Positions 7,561-15,777 of a stretch of DNA of 27,863 nt are shown here, piece by piece. The notes below the pieces were generated by a model, which had not been told where the DNA came from, did not search any database, and saw nothing but the letters and a program-made list of their open reading frames with translations. The stretch is taken from the NCBI GenBank assembly GCA_041687495.1, contig JAWLBR010000035.1, positions 1 through 27,863 on the forward strand. Direction: 5' to 3'. The stretch is from JAWLBR01 sp041687495. GTDB taxonomy: Bacteria; Bacillota; Limnochordia; DTU087; JAAYGB01. Positions within the stretch are counted from its first letter, which is position 1. Each line of letters opens with the position of its first letter. Made by a program: the position numbers and the translations under genes.

Positions 7561-8745
7561 CTACCGTTCTATCCTGCCCAGCACGGTGTCACCAGCCCCC
7601 CACAGGACTACGTTCTGCGTATAGCTCGACCCGCCAACTTGGTCAGGATCTGACAATAACCGTCTCACCCTGTCGTAAGCCTCCTTGGCGCTGACTAGTC
7701 CATCCCGGTTACGGTCCGTGATCTCATCTTTTAGGGCTTCGACCAGGTGATAGGTAAACACTCCATGCCATCCGTTAGTGAATTCTTTCTCCCAAGCGGG
7801 CTGGTTGGCCTCTGAGGCAGCCAGTACGGTATAGCGGGTCGGATAACCATTGAGAGAGCCTGGAAGCGTGCTTAAGTATCTGGGGACTGCGGCTTTCGCC
7901 TTCGTTGAACCAGATCTTACCCCAAACCCGTCGACCATAGACCCCGACGCACAGGTATCAATGATAATCGCAGCGTTATATATTCCAGCATCTATTATCT
8001 CGTTCTTCAGAAAGACATCAGATAGCACACCATCGTAGGCGACCAATACGTCGTTGTCTCCATGCCCACTGAAGTACAAGACCAGAAAGTCCCGCTCTCG
8101 ATTCTCCATGGCTTCACCAACACTACTGATTGCTTTGCTGATCTGCCATGTAGTGGCGTTAGCGTCTATTAACGTTTTAACAGAGTGTGTGTTCGCTTCA
8201 CTTGCTGCGGCGCAAAAGGTTTCCCGCATCAGCTCCACATCATTGGTGGGACCGGCAAGACTTCGATCCTGGTAACTACCTACGCCGATTAACACGTAGT
8301 GGACTTTGGCAAAGTGATCATCGGTAAGCCTGGTTGTCCGGTTTGCTTGTACATCGACCCATCCGCGCAGAACCCCGGGGAAGGATTGGTGGGTGATGGC
8401 CAAATCGGCACGACCAGCGGAAACACCAGTTATAACGAAACTCCCGTCTTTGCCGGTTTTCGCCACCCTACCTGTCCCTTCGAGCACTACTCGAGCATCC
8501 TCCAAAAATCGATACCCTTGGGGAGGTACTGGCTCGATCTGCAGACGGGGAACAACCTTGATGCTACTTTCGGCCGTTCGAGCAGCTAACCCTCTAGTCA
8601 CCACCTCATCGGGGTCTTCGCGATAAAGCAGTTGTCCCTCGATAGTCCCAGTGGCATCACTACCGCCCCCAAAACAGCCGGAGACCAGCCCTGCCATCAA
8701 GAGCATTACTACCGTTAGTAACAAACACCTCGTGCGTTTGATCAT
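7561..8745 (-). CDS. Caspase-like (peptidase C14) lipoprotein with EF-hand-type loop, copy 1
   Basis: A 394-residue putative cysteine peptidase anchored outside the membrane. A lipoprotein signal ends at the lipobox LVSGC (C24). Residues ~35-140 look like a carboxypeptidase-regulatory-like beta-sandwich (GTIEGQL, VVLEGTGRVAKTGKDGSFVI). The caspase fold starts at HYVLIGVGSYQD (~149), with GPTNDVELM, the catalytic histidine in LVLYFSGHGD (H228) and the catalytic cysteine in AAIIIDTCASGS (C265). A calcium-type loop DRNRDGLVSAKE (344-355) sits near the end, and the C-terminus is QNVVLWGAGDTVLGRIER. ATG 8745 is preferred, with AAGGAG 12 bases upstream; a TTG at 8757 abuts that site. It is probably the third gene of a minus-strand operon with 8818-9624 and its paralogue. 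Confidence 0.88.
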   Translation of the reverse strand: MIKRTRCLLLTVVMLLMAGLVSGCFGGGSDATGTIEGQLLYREDPDEVVTRGLAARTAESSIKVVPRLQIEPVPPQGYRFLEDARVVLEGTGRVAKTGKDGSFVITGVSAGRADLAITHQSFPGVLRGWVDVQANRTTRLTDDHFAKVHYVLIGVGSYQDRSLAGPTNDVELMRETFCAAASEANTHSVKTLIDANATTWQISKAISSVGEAMENRERDFLVLYFSGHGDNDVLVAYDGVLSDVFLKNEIIDAGIYNAAIIIDTCASGSMVDGFGVRSGSTKAKAAVPRYLSTLPGSLNGYPTRYTVLAASEANQPAWEKEFTNGWHGVFTYHLVEALKDEITDRNRDGLVSAKEAYDRVRRLLSDPDQVGGSSYTQNVVLWGAGDTVLGRIER

Positions 8746-8817
8746 ACTCGCCACCAACTCCTTGTGTCGATTGTTATTCTCCGCTTCCTGAGGTCACCAG
8801 CAAGCCCTCGGGTCTCA

Positions 8818-9624
8818 TCATTGCGCTCCATCAGCGAAATCTATCAGTTGGAGACCGTGTCCTACCACAAGAATTCGAGGTGGGGTAAGGCCGCCCCTGC
8901 GTTCAGCCGTTCCCACCATGGACGACTGCGCAATTCTGGGCGCCACTATGCCCGCACCAGCGATTCCGGGAGTCTTGGTGGTAAGAACAACTCCGTTCCA
9001 TCCATAGTTGACGGAGAAGCCTTCGTGATTCTCCTCGTAGTGCACAGCATTCTCCGGGATTTGGACTAGGTAGTGTCCCGTCTGTCCCTCCAGCTCGTAT
9101 GTCTTGTCCATTCCCAATGTAATGCGTTCCCGTGGTTTGGCCTGGGGCAGATCTATCTCCAGCGTAAGCCGCTCTCCGGCTCGTACAACATAAGAACTGG
9201 CGCGAAAATGTGAGACAGAGGGATGAAGCCCCTGGACATACACACTGTCGATTATTTGGTCTGCTTGATACACAAATACAGTATCGCTAGCGATTACTTG
9301 TCCGCCGTCCCTTTGGCGGATAATGGGAAATCCCCGGCGAATGACGCTGTGGGCCGGAACGGTAACGTGAACTCGTTCCATATCTATGGCGCCTAATTTA
9401 TAGGTTCCAAGAACTATGTCGCGCTCCAGTTGCTTGTTGGTCGGATTTGCGGCGGCCAAAAATACCCGGCCACCCTCTGCCCAAGCAGTTATATGTAGTT
9501 CAGTCTCTGAATGTGAGACGGCCATACGGGTATAGCTAGTCTGCCAGGGACTGAACACAATGAACGCCATAAGCAGAAAACCAAGTAGCGCTTTGGGCGC
9601 AGCCGATATTGTCTTTGATCTCAT
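8818..9624 (-). CDS. Exported protein of unknown function between two caspase-like genes
   Basis: I do not recognise this 268-residue protein. Residues ~10-30 form a hydrophobic signal or anchor (ALLGFLLMAFIVFSPW) after a positively charged start, with no lipobox cysteine. The rest is soluble and rich in alternating hydrophobic residues, suggesting beta-sandwich domains: one around LHITAWAEGGRVFLAAANPT to VTVPAHSVIRRGFPII, another around YVVRAGERLTLEIDLPQ. There is no obvious catalytic motif. The C-terminal ~45 residues are rich in Gly, Ala and Arg and may be loosely folded. AAGGAGATGATT precedes the ATG. It is 33 bases after the upstream caspase gene and 72 bases before the other, so an operon with both is likely. 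It could be a substrate, inhibitor or scaffold of the peptidases, but that is inference from position. Confidence 0.75.
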   Translation of the reverse strand: MRSKTISAAPKALLGFLLMAFIVFSPWQTSYTRMAVSHSETELHITAWAEGGRVFLAAANPTNKQLERDIVLGTYKLGAIDMERVHVTVPAHSVIRRGFPIIRQRDGGQVIASDTVFVYQADQIIDSVYVQGLHPSVSHFRASSYVVRAGERLTLEIDLPQAKPRERITLGMDKTYELEGQTGHYLVQIPENAVHYEENHEGFSVNYGWNGVVLTTKTPGIAGAGIVAPRIAQSSMVGTAERRGGLTPPRILVVGHGLQLIDFADGAQ

Positions 9625-9657
9625 AGAATCATCTCCTTAGAAGATAGACGGAGAAGC

Positions 9658-10809
9658 TTACCGACGATAGATAACCGTGTCGGGATCTCCCCATAGTACT
9701 ACGTTCTGGATCCTGACTCCGTCGTCTAGCACACGGATCTCCTGATGGATTTCCCCCGAAGTGAGCAGGCCATCGCTGTTGCGGTCAGTCTTAGGGTCCT
9801 TTATCGCCTTAATAAGCTCATACGAAAACCATCCCCTTTGTTGGCGCACTTCGGGGAAATACTTCTCCCAGGAGTTCTCGTCCAGCTCAGAGGAGGTGAT
9901 CACTGCGTATTGAGCCGATTCATCGCTGGGAAGCAGTGATAAAGAACGGACAGATACCCCATTGGTGCTCCTGGGTGTCCAACCGGCATTACCGTCAACA
10001 AACGAACCCGAGTTACAAGTGTCGATTATGATGGTGGCTCGTTTAACTCCCGCCGACACCAATGCATCCTTGATCTGTGTATCCGAGACATATGCATCAT
10101 AGGCAACAATATGATCCCGCATCCCATGCCCGCTGAAGTACAAGACAAGATAGTCATACCGGGAGCTCATAGTTGCACCGGCATTCTCAATAGCCTGAAG
10201 GATCCCTCCCGCGGTTGCGGCAGAATCCTCGAGCACCTGATACCTGGCCGGATTCCCGTATCGACTGCGAGCGTCTTCATCTACGAGCACTTGCTTCATG
10301 GCTCTAACGTCATTCACCGGTCCCACCAAGGAAGCTAGTAGTGGTGAATTGCCGCCTGTCCAGTTGCCGTAATCGTTAATCCCGACCAACATGTAGTGGC
10401 CCCGGGCGAATGCATCATTAGTCACCGCTGTGATCGCATTTGGCTTCACCTGCACACTTCCCCTCAGCGATCCTAACAAGAGAGGAGAGGTGATAGCAAT
10501 TTCTGTTCGACCAGGGTTGAGTCCAGTAATCTGAAAATAACCATTCTGGTCAGTTGTAGCGCTGATCTGGCTGTTTTCGATTACCACTACAGCCTCTGCC
10601 AGCGGCTGCTCTGCCACAGTACCAGCTGACCCAATGGAAATGGCTTGCCCGGCTCTCATTTGGCGTTTTGATTCCACCGCTCCGCTCCAGTACAGATAGC
10701 CTTCAATACTTCCCACAGCCGTGGAGCCAGAGGAGAAGCTGCAGCCAGCGGCTAGAACTGAAACAAGAAGAAGCAGCAAGACATTTTGGGCGCATCGACG
10801 TCGATCCAA
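9658..10809 (-). CDS. Caspase-like (peptidase C14) lipoprotein with EF-hand-type loop, copy 2
   Basis: A 383-residue paralogue of the gene at 7561-8745 with the same layout. Lipobox LAAGC (C23). Regulatory-like beta-sandwich at ~34-125 (GSIEGYLY, VVIENSQISATTDQNGYFQI). Caspase fold from HYMLVGINDYG, with GPVNDVRAM, H228 in LVLYFSGHGM and C265 in ATIIIDTCNSGS. Calcium-type loop DRNSDGLLTSGE (342-353). C-terminus QNVVLWGDPDTVIYRR. Both catalytic residues fall at the same numbers as in the paralogue. The start is TTG 10809, with GAGAGGGG 7 bases before it; no ATG or GTG would preserve the signal peptide. It is the first gene of the minus-strand operon and divergent from the ABC exporter. Whether it cleaves after Asp or Arg/Lys cannot be read. 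Confidence 0.9.
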   Translation of the reverse strand: MDRRRCAQNVLLLLLVSVLAAGCSFSSGSTAVGSIEGYLYWSGAVESKRQMRAGQAISIGSAGTVAEQPLAEAVVVIENSQISATTDQNGYFQITGLNPGRTEIAITSPLLLGSLRGSVQVKPNAITAVTNDAFARGHYMLVGINDYGNWTGGNSPLLASLVGPVNDVRAMKQVLVDEDARSRYGNPARYQVLEDSAATAGGILQAIENAGATMSSRYDYLVLYFSGHGMRDHIVAYDAYVSDTQIKDALVSAGVKRATIIIDTCNSGSFVDGNAGWTPRSTNGVSVRSLSLLPSDESAQYAVITSSELDENSWEKYFPEVRQQRGWFSYELIKAIKDPKTDRNSDGLLTSGEIHQEIRVLDDGVRIQNVVLWGDPDTVIYRR

Positions 10810-11094
10810 GCAAAAACCCCTCTCGCAACTGTAGTACCAACAGATTACACATACGGCCAGAAAACTCCTGTGACTCCTGCCATCTCTTCAGTGTTAAACG
10901 ATGGAAAACAGCGATTGTGGCGCTCGGTTCTATTTGGCGTCACTCAATGCTAGAAATAGAGAGGAGATAGTTAACACAGCAGCGAAAATGTTACAGGATT
11001 ATCTAACGGGAAGAAAAAGTTTGCAGGTCGAGCGGGATCCTTGTTCACAGGGATCCCGTGAATTCGTCACAGACCTTTGGGAGGGAGCAGTAAC
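10810..11094. other. Divergent intergenic region with a hairpin ahead of the ABC exporter
   Basis: This 285-base stretch separates the caspase operon (minus) from the ABC exporter (plus) and should hold both promoters; I found no confident -35/-10 pair on either strand. An 8-bp hairpin (11033-11040 with 11051-11058, 10-base loop) lies in the presumed exporter leader. A 65-codon frame (ATG 10901 to TGA 11098) overlaps the exporter TTG start by 4 bases. It has no ribosome binding site and contains the hairpin, so I do not call it a gene. Confidence 0.5.
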
Positions 11095-12855
11095 TTGAGT
11101 GTATTCAAGCGGGTGATCTTATTTCTTAAGCCGTACAAGTTCGCTATGCTTTTCGTTGTTCTCAGTACCATTGCCGTAACCGGGATGAATCTGGTAGGTC
11201 CATGGCTCGTACGTCGGCTCATCGGCCTCATTGAAACAGGAGTGGCACTGACAGCCGATACAAAGCAAGCTGTTCTTGGCCTGGCGTTCCTGCTGATGGG
11301 CTCCTACGTGCTCCGGGGACTAGCCCAGTTTGTGACCAGTTACGGGTCCCATTCTGTTGCCTGGAAGCTTGTATCTGACATGCGCGCCCTTTTGTACGAG
11401 CACTTGCAGAAGCTATCGCTAAGATATTACTCAGACAAGCAAACCGGACAATTGATGTCTCGAGTGGTCAACGACACAGCTAACCTGGAGCCATTGCTGG
11501 CACACGCAATACCGGATCTCTTGGTCAACGCGGCGATGCTTGTGGGAATTACAGTGATCTTGTTTCGTCTCAATCCTGAGCTCGCCTTTCTAACCCTGAT
11601 TCCAATGCCGATTCTGGCATATGTGGTCATTTCTTTCAGCAAGAAGATTCGCCCGGCATTCAGAGACGCCCAACAGAGCTTGGCCGATCTTAACGCTCTC
11701 TTGCAGGACAATCTCTCTGGCATTAAGGAGATCCAGATTTTCACCCGCGAACACGCAGAGCGCGGACGTGTCTTCGACCAGGCCTATACCTACGCCAAGG
11801 ACCTTCTGTTAGCCCTTAAGCTAAATGCAATTTATCATCCCCTGGTAGAAGGTCTGGGAGCCGTCGGAACAGTAATCGTCGTGCTGTGGGGAGGCTGGAA
11901 GGCCTTAGGCCAGGAACTCTCGGTGCAGGACTTGGTTGCATTCGTCTTGTATCTTAACATGTTCTACCAGCCGATCATGATCCTGGCGCGACTGAACGAG
12001 GGACTACAGCAGGCGGCTGCCAGTGCTGAGCGGTACTTTGAGATTCTAGACACAGAACCAGATGTCAAGGAAGCGCCGAGAGCTATCAAACTTGATCGCA
12101 TCCAGGGCAGGATTCAATTTGACAGCGTGAGCTTTGCCTACGACGAGGACAATCAGGTCCTCGAAGACATCAACGTTGAGATTGAGCCTGGCCATACGAT
12201 CGCTTTGGTGGGCCCAACGGGTGTAGGCAAGACTACGTTCGTGAGCTTGATCCCCAGATTCTACGATCCACAGCAGGGGGAAATTCGAGTCGATGGGCAT
12301 AATCTGAAAGACGTTTCCTTACAGTCCTTGCGCAAGAACATCAGCATTGTCCTCCAAGATGTTTTCTTGTTTAACGGGACAATCAAAGACAATATCTTGT
12401 ACGGCCGAATGGGTGCCTCAGATGAGGAAGTTGTCGAGGCTGCAAAGCTGGCCAATGCGCATAAGTTCATATCATCTCTTCCCAACGGGTATGACACTCA
12501 CATTGGGGAGCGGGGGGTCAAGCTTTCCGGCGGCCAAAAACAAAGGCTTTCCATTGCTAGAGCAATCCTGAAAAACGCTCCGATTCTTATTCTGGACGAA
12601 GCCACCTCTTCTGTGGACACACAGACCGAGGTCGAGATTCAGCAAGCCCTGGAGAAGTTGATGGTCGACCGTACCACCATTGTCATCGCCCACCGCCTCT
12701 CCACTGTACGCAACGCCGATGAGATCCTGGTGCTGCGAGACAAGGGTATTGCCGAGCGGGGCACCCACAATGAGCTCATGACGGCACAAGGGCTGTACTA
12801 TCGACTGTGTCAAACACAACTGACGCAGGATGATGAGTCTCGTCTAGCAGGATAG
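11095..12855 (+). CDS. ABC exporter, fused membrane and ATPase domains (MsbA/LmrA type)
   Basis: A half-transporter of 586 residues that should work as a dimer. Residues ~1-310 form a six-helix type IV exporter domain. The ATPase domain follows with Walker A (GPTGVGKTTF), Q-loop (VLQDVFLFNGTI), signature LSGGQKQRLSIARAIL, Walker B (ILILDEATSSVDTQTE) and the switch histidine in IVIAHRLSTV. The TTG at 11095 is chosen because GGAGG (11080-11084) lies 10 bases upstream and the protein then begins MSVFKRVILFLKPYK, as in relatives. A TTG at 11077 overlaps that site. No partner ABC gene is adjacent, so a homodimer is likely. The substrate (lipid, peptide or drug) is unknown. A strong terminator follows. 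Confidence 0.92.
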   Translation: MSVFKRVILFLKPYKFAMLFVVLSTIAVTGMNLVGPWLVRRLIGLIETGVALTADTKQAVLGLAFLLMGSYVLRGLAQFVTSYGSHSVAWKLVSDMRALLYEHLQKLSLRYYSDKQTGQLMSRVVNDTANLEPLLAHAIPDLLVNAAMLVGITVILFRLNPELAFLTLIPMPILAYVVISFSKKIRPAFRDAQQSLADLNALLQDNLSGIKEIQIFTREHAERGRVFDQAYTYAKDLLLALKLNAIYHPLVEGLGAVGTVIVVLWGGWKALGQELSVQDLVAFVLYLNMFYQPIMILARLNEGLQQAAASAERYFEILDTEPDVKEAPRAIKLDRIQGRIQFDSVSFAYDEDNQVLEDINVEIEPGHTIALVGPTGVGKTTFVSLIPRFYDPQQGEIRVDGHNLKDVSLQSLRKNISIVLQDVFLFNGTIKDNILYGRMGASDEEVVEAAKLANAHKFISSLPNGYDTHIGERGVKLSGGQKQRLSIARAILKNAPILILDEATSSVDTQTEVEIQQALEKLMVDRTTIVIAHRLSTVRNADEILVLRDKGIAERGTHNELMTAQGLYYRLCQTQLTQDDESRLAG

Positions 12856-12894
12856 AGAAGTTGCCTTTAGCAGGCCAAATACCTGCAGGTTCTC

Positions 12895-12931
12895 AGCGGA
12901 TCCGATGCCGGATCCGCTTTGTCTTTGTCTT
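12895..12931 (+). terminator. Rho-independent terminator of the ABC exporter gene
   Basis: A 10-bp perfect stem, AGCGGATCCG (12895-12904) with CGGATCCGCT (12909-12918), a 4-base loop, then the T-rich tail TTTGTCTTTGTCTT. It isolates adhE from upstream transcription. Confidence 0.85.
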
Positions 12932-13048
12932 AACAATCAACTGACATTCTCGCCACTCAATCCACAGACCAACAAAACACAGCCGAATGAGTCCAGCTGA
13001 ATCACTGAGCGCGGGCCATTCAGCCTCCTTACGTTAAGCAATTGTTAA

Positions 13049-13066
13049 ATGTGATACATTTCACAA
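13049..13066. promoter_or_regulatory. Rex-like operator 1 upstream of adhE
   Basis: ATGTGATACATTTCACAA matches the Rex consensus TTGTGA-N6-TCACAA with one mismatch, and its core TGTGA-N6-TCACA is a perfect dyad. It ends 8 bases before the -35 box of the adhE promoter. Rex is the NADH/NAD+-sensing repressor of fermentative genes in Gram-positive bacteria. No rex gene is in the window. Confidence 0.72.
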
Positions 13067-13074
13067 TCCCTTCG

Positions 13075-13103
13075 TTGACGTTGGCATTGGCCTTTGTTAG
13101 AAT
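13075..13103 (+). promoter_or_regulatory. adhE promoter
   Basis: TTGACG (13075-13080), a 17-base spacer and TAGAAT (13098-13103) make a near-consensus housekeeping-sigma promoter. Transcription would start near 13110, giving a leader of about 60 bases. The -10 box lies inside the second Rex-like palindrome. Confidence 0.75.
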
Positions 13104-13111
13104 ACTAACGA
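13094..13111. promoter_or_regulatory. Rex-like operator 2 over the -10 box of adhE
   Basis: TTGTTAGAATACTAACGA fits the alternative Rex form TTGTTA-N6-TAACAA with one mismatch, and contains the perfect dyad GTTAG-N4-CTAAC. It covers the -10 box and the likely start of transcription, so a bound repressor would block polymerase. Confidence 0.72.
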
Positions 13112-13117
13112 AGTCAA

Positions 13118-13135
13118 TTGTGAAATCAATCACAG
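13118..13135. promoter_or_regulatory. Rex-like operator 3 downstream of the adhE start of transcription
   Basis: TTGTGAAATCAATCACAG fits TTGTGA-N6-TCACAA with one mismatch. Its centre is 24 bases from that of operator 2, which is 45 bases from that of operator 1. Three dyads in under 90 bases suggest cooperative binding. Confidence 0.72.
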
Positions 13136-13172
13136 CCCTTAGGGCCGATCCATATAGAGGAGGCTGAATGAT

Positions 13173-15749
13173 ATGTCCGTTGCGATTCAGCAAGGTACAG
13201 AGATTCGGATGACGATTGATATGTTGGTGAAGCAGGCTGCCCAAGCCGGTCGAGATCTGGCAAAGTTGAATCAAGAGCAGGTGAACAAAATCGTCGAGGC
13301 CATGGTTCTAGCCGGAGTCGATGACCATCTGCGTCTAGCTCGACTTGCAGTCGAAGAGACCAAAATGGGTGTCTACGAAGACAAGGCGATTAAGAACCTA
13401 GTTGCTACCGAGAGTGTATACAACCATATTCGGGATATCAGGACAGTAGGAGTCGTCGGGCGTGATGAACAGCTGGGGATCACCGAGTATGCTGAGCCAG
13501 TCGGAATCATCGCAGGGGTGACGCCAGTTACCAATCCAACCTCTACAACAATGTTTAAGGCAATTATCGCCCTTAAGGCTCGAAATCCCATCATCTTCGC
13601 CTTCCATCCTAAGGCCCAGCGCTGCAGTGTTGAGGCGGCGAAAGTAGTGTTGGAGGCTGCCATTGCCGTAGGCGCTCCTGAAGGCTGTATCAGCTGGATC
13701 GACGAGCCTTCGGTTGAGGCGACGAAGGCTTTGATGCTGCATCCAGGAGTGAAGATGATCCTAGCTACCGGCGGGTCTGGTCTGGTCAAAGCAGCGTATA
13801 GCAGCGGTAAACCAGCCTTGGGCGTCGGTCCTGGTAATGTCCCTGCATATATCGATGGCAGCGCTGACATTCCTCAAGCCGTCCATGACATCATGCTCAG
13901 CAAAACTTTTGACAACGGCACCATCTGCGCGTCGGAGCAGGCGATCATTGTTGATCAGGCGGTTGCGTCCCAGGTAAAGGCAAAGTTGGTGAACTTGGGC
14001 GCCTACTTCCTCAATGACCTTGAGATCCGCAAGGTCGAGGAGGTAGCCATTGACGCCAAACGGGGAGGCATGAGCCCCGCTGTGGTTGGACAAAGCGCAC
14101 AAACCATCGCGACCCTAGCAGGAATCTGCGTGCCCGACGGGACCAGACTACTGGTGGCGCCGCTGAATGCTGTAGGCGAAAAGTACCCGCTTTCCAGAGA
14201 AAAATTGAGCCCTATCATCGCTTACTACGAAGTGAAGGACTATAGCGAGGGCACTGCCAGGGCACTGCAGATGGTGCAGTTTGGTGGTATGGGGCATTCG
14301 GCCGTAATTCATTCGACCAATGAGCTGGCTATCGACGAATTCTACCAGAAAATTCCGGTGGGGAGACTGCTAGTCAACAGTCCTGGCGCGCTGGGGGGAG
14401 TAGGCGATAGTTACAACTACCTGCCACCTTCTTTCACACTGGGATGCGGAGCTGCAGGAAGCAACTCGACGACCGACAACGTAGGTGTTAAGCACTTGTT
14501 TACGGTGAAACGACGGGCAGACAGAAAGATTGATGAGCGATGGTTTCGAGTCCCGCCTCGCATCTACTTTGAGCCAGGTTCCATCCGCTATTTATCACAA
14601 GTCAAAGGGAAGCGGGCGCAAATAATCACCGACGAGATGATGGTTGAACTCGGGTTTGTGGCAAAGGCTACCCGATGGCTGGACAAAGCCGGCGTCACCT
14701 ATAGGATTTTCAGTGATGTCGAGCCTGATCCATCTGTGGACACAGTGATGCGAGGAACTGAAGCCATGCGGCAGTTTGAGCCGGACACAATCATCGCCAT
14801 CGGCGGAGGCTCTGCCATTGACGCGGCAAAGGGGATGTGGCTGTTCTACGAGCATCCAACGTTGAGCTTTGGCAACCTGAGGCTTAAGTTTCAGGACATC
14901 CGCAAGAGGGCGTTCCGCTATCCGGACCTAAAGACTGAGTTCATTGCTATACCAACCACGAGTGGAACTGGTTCGGAGGTGACAGCGTTTACAGTAATCA
15001 CCGATAAGACGAAAAACGTCAAGTATCCGCTGGCGGACTACGTTATGACACCGCATGTGGCAATCATCGATCCAAACTTCACGCAAACAGTTCCTGCTAG
15101 AGTAACTGCAGATACTGGTCTAGATGTCTTGACCCACGCTCTCGAGGCATATGTATCAGTGATGGCTAGTGACTACACAGACGCCCTAGCACTCAAAGCC
15201 CTTGAGCTGGTCTTTGCCTATCTACCTCGGGCTTACCAGGATGGATCCGATGCCGAGGCCAGGGAGAAGATGCATAACGCTTCGTGCTTGGCGGGAATGG
15301 CTTTCACCAACTCATTCTTGGGGATTAATCACAGCCTAGCCCATGCCCTGGGTGCAGAGTTCCATCTTCCCCATGGGCGAGCCAATGCCATTATCTTGCC
15401 GGAAGTTATTAAGTACAACGGCTCCCGTCCGACTAAGCTGATGCCCTATCCGAAGTACAATCGGTATGAGGCAGGGGAGCGGTACGCCAAAGTGGCCCGA
15501 ATGCTGGGTCTTAATTCTACGTCCACCGCTGAAGGTGTTGACAGCTTGTCCAAAGCCGTTCGTCAACTCATTCAGCAGTTGGATGTACCCACGTGCCTCC
15601 AATCCGCCGGGGTGGATAAGAAGCACTTTGATCGAGTTGTGAATCGTCTGGCAGACCAAGCGTATGCAGACCAGTGCACCATTAGCAATCCCCGGCTTCC
15701 GTTGGTGGAAGAACTGAAAGAGATCCTGACAGCCGCCTTTACTGCTTAG
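13173..15749 (+). CDS. adhE: Bifunctional acetaldehyde/alcohol dehydrogenase AdhE
   Basis: AdhE reduces acetyl-CoA to acetaldehyde and then ethanol with two NADH, regenerating NAD+ in fermentation. At 858 residues it is close to the usual ~870. Residues ~1-440 are the CoA-acylating aldehyde dehydrogenase domain, with catalytic C252 in GTICASEQ and the loop FGGMGHSAVIHS. From ~455 comes the iron-dependent alcohol dehydrogenase domain, with GGGSAIDAAKGMW, IPTTSGTGSEVTAF, and iron-ligand regions TGLDVLTHALEAY, NHSLAHALGAEFHLPHG. GAGGAGG lies 9 bases before the ATG; the ATG at 13168 is out of frame. AdhE of this kind forms long filaments (spirosomes) in other bacteria. Regulation is probably by Rex through three upstream operators. 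Confidence 0.97.
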   Translation: MSVAIQQGTEIRMTIDMLVKQAAQAGRDLAKLNQEQVNKIVEAMVLAGVDDHLRLARLAVEETKMGVYEDKAIKNLVATESVYNHIRDIRTVGVVGRDEQLGITEYAEPVGIIAGVTPVTNPTSTTMFKAIIALKARNPIIFAFHPKAQRCSVEAAKVVLEAAIAVGAPEGCISWIDEPSVEATKALMLHPGVKMILATGGSGLVKAAYSSGKPALGVGPGNVPAYIDGSADIPQAVHDIMLSKTFDNGTICASEQAIIVDQAVASQVKAKLVNLGAYFLNDLEIRKVEEVAIDAKRGGMSPAVVGQSAQTIATLAGICVPDGTRLLVAPLNAVGEKYPLSREKLSPIIAYYEVKDYSEGTARALQMVQFGGMGHSAVIHSTNELAIDEFYQKIPVGRLLVNSPGALGGVGDSYNYLPPSFTLGCGAAGSNSTTDNVGVKHLFTVKRRADRKIDERWFRVPPRIYFEPGSIRYLSQVKGKRAQIITDEMMVELGFVAKATRWLDKAGVTYRIFSDVEPDPSVDTVMRGTEAMRQFEPDTIIAIGGGSAIDAAKGMWLFYEHPTLSFGNLRLKFQDIRKRAFRYPDLKTEFIAIPTTSGTGSEVTAFTVITDKTKNVKYPLADYVMTPHVAIIDPNFTQTVPARVTADTGLDVLTHALEAYVSVMASDYTDALALKALELVFAYLPRAYQDGSDAEAREKMHNASCLAGMAFTNSFLGINHSLAHALGAEFHLPHGRANAIILPEVIKYNGSRPTKLMPYPKYNRYEAGERYAKVARMLGLNSTSTAEGVDSLSKAVRQLIQQLDVPTCLQSAGVDKKHFDRVVNRLADQAYADQCTISNPRLPLVEELKEILTAAFTA

Positions 15750-15777
15750 GTAGGACGGCGATCTTCTGCAAAAAGAA

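Larger units (their letters stand above)
13017..13170. repeat. 13-bp inverted repeat bracketing the adhE control region
   Basis: CATTCAGCCTCCT (13017-13029) is the exact reverse complement of AGGAGGCTGAATG (13158-13170), extended by one possible G-T pair. The right arm contains the adhE ribosome binding site (AGGAGG) and ends 2 bases before the start codon. The left arm lies upstream of the promoter. Transcripts made from the adhE promoter therefore lack the left arm, while read-through transcripts from the left carry both and could mask the ribosome binding site. Confidence 0.7.

Noticed and set aside
13029..13274. 81-codon minus-strand frame over the adhE start
   Set aside because: It is antisense to the adhE start and control region. 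The mirrored AGGAGG at 13029-13024 is explained by the inverted repeat and is not placed before this frame's start.
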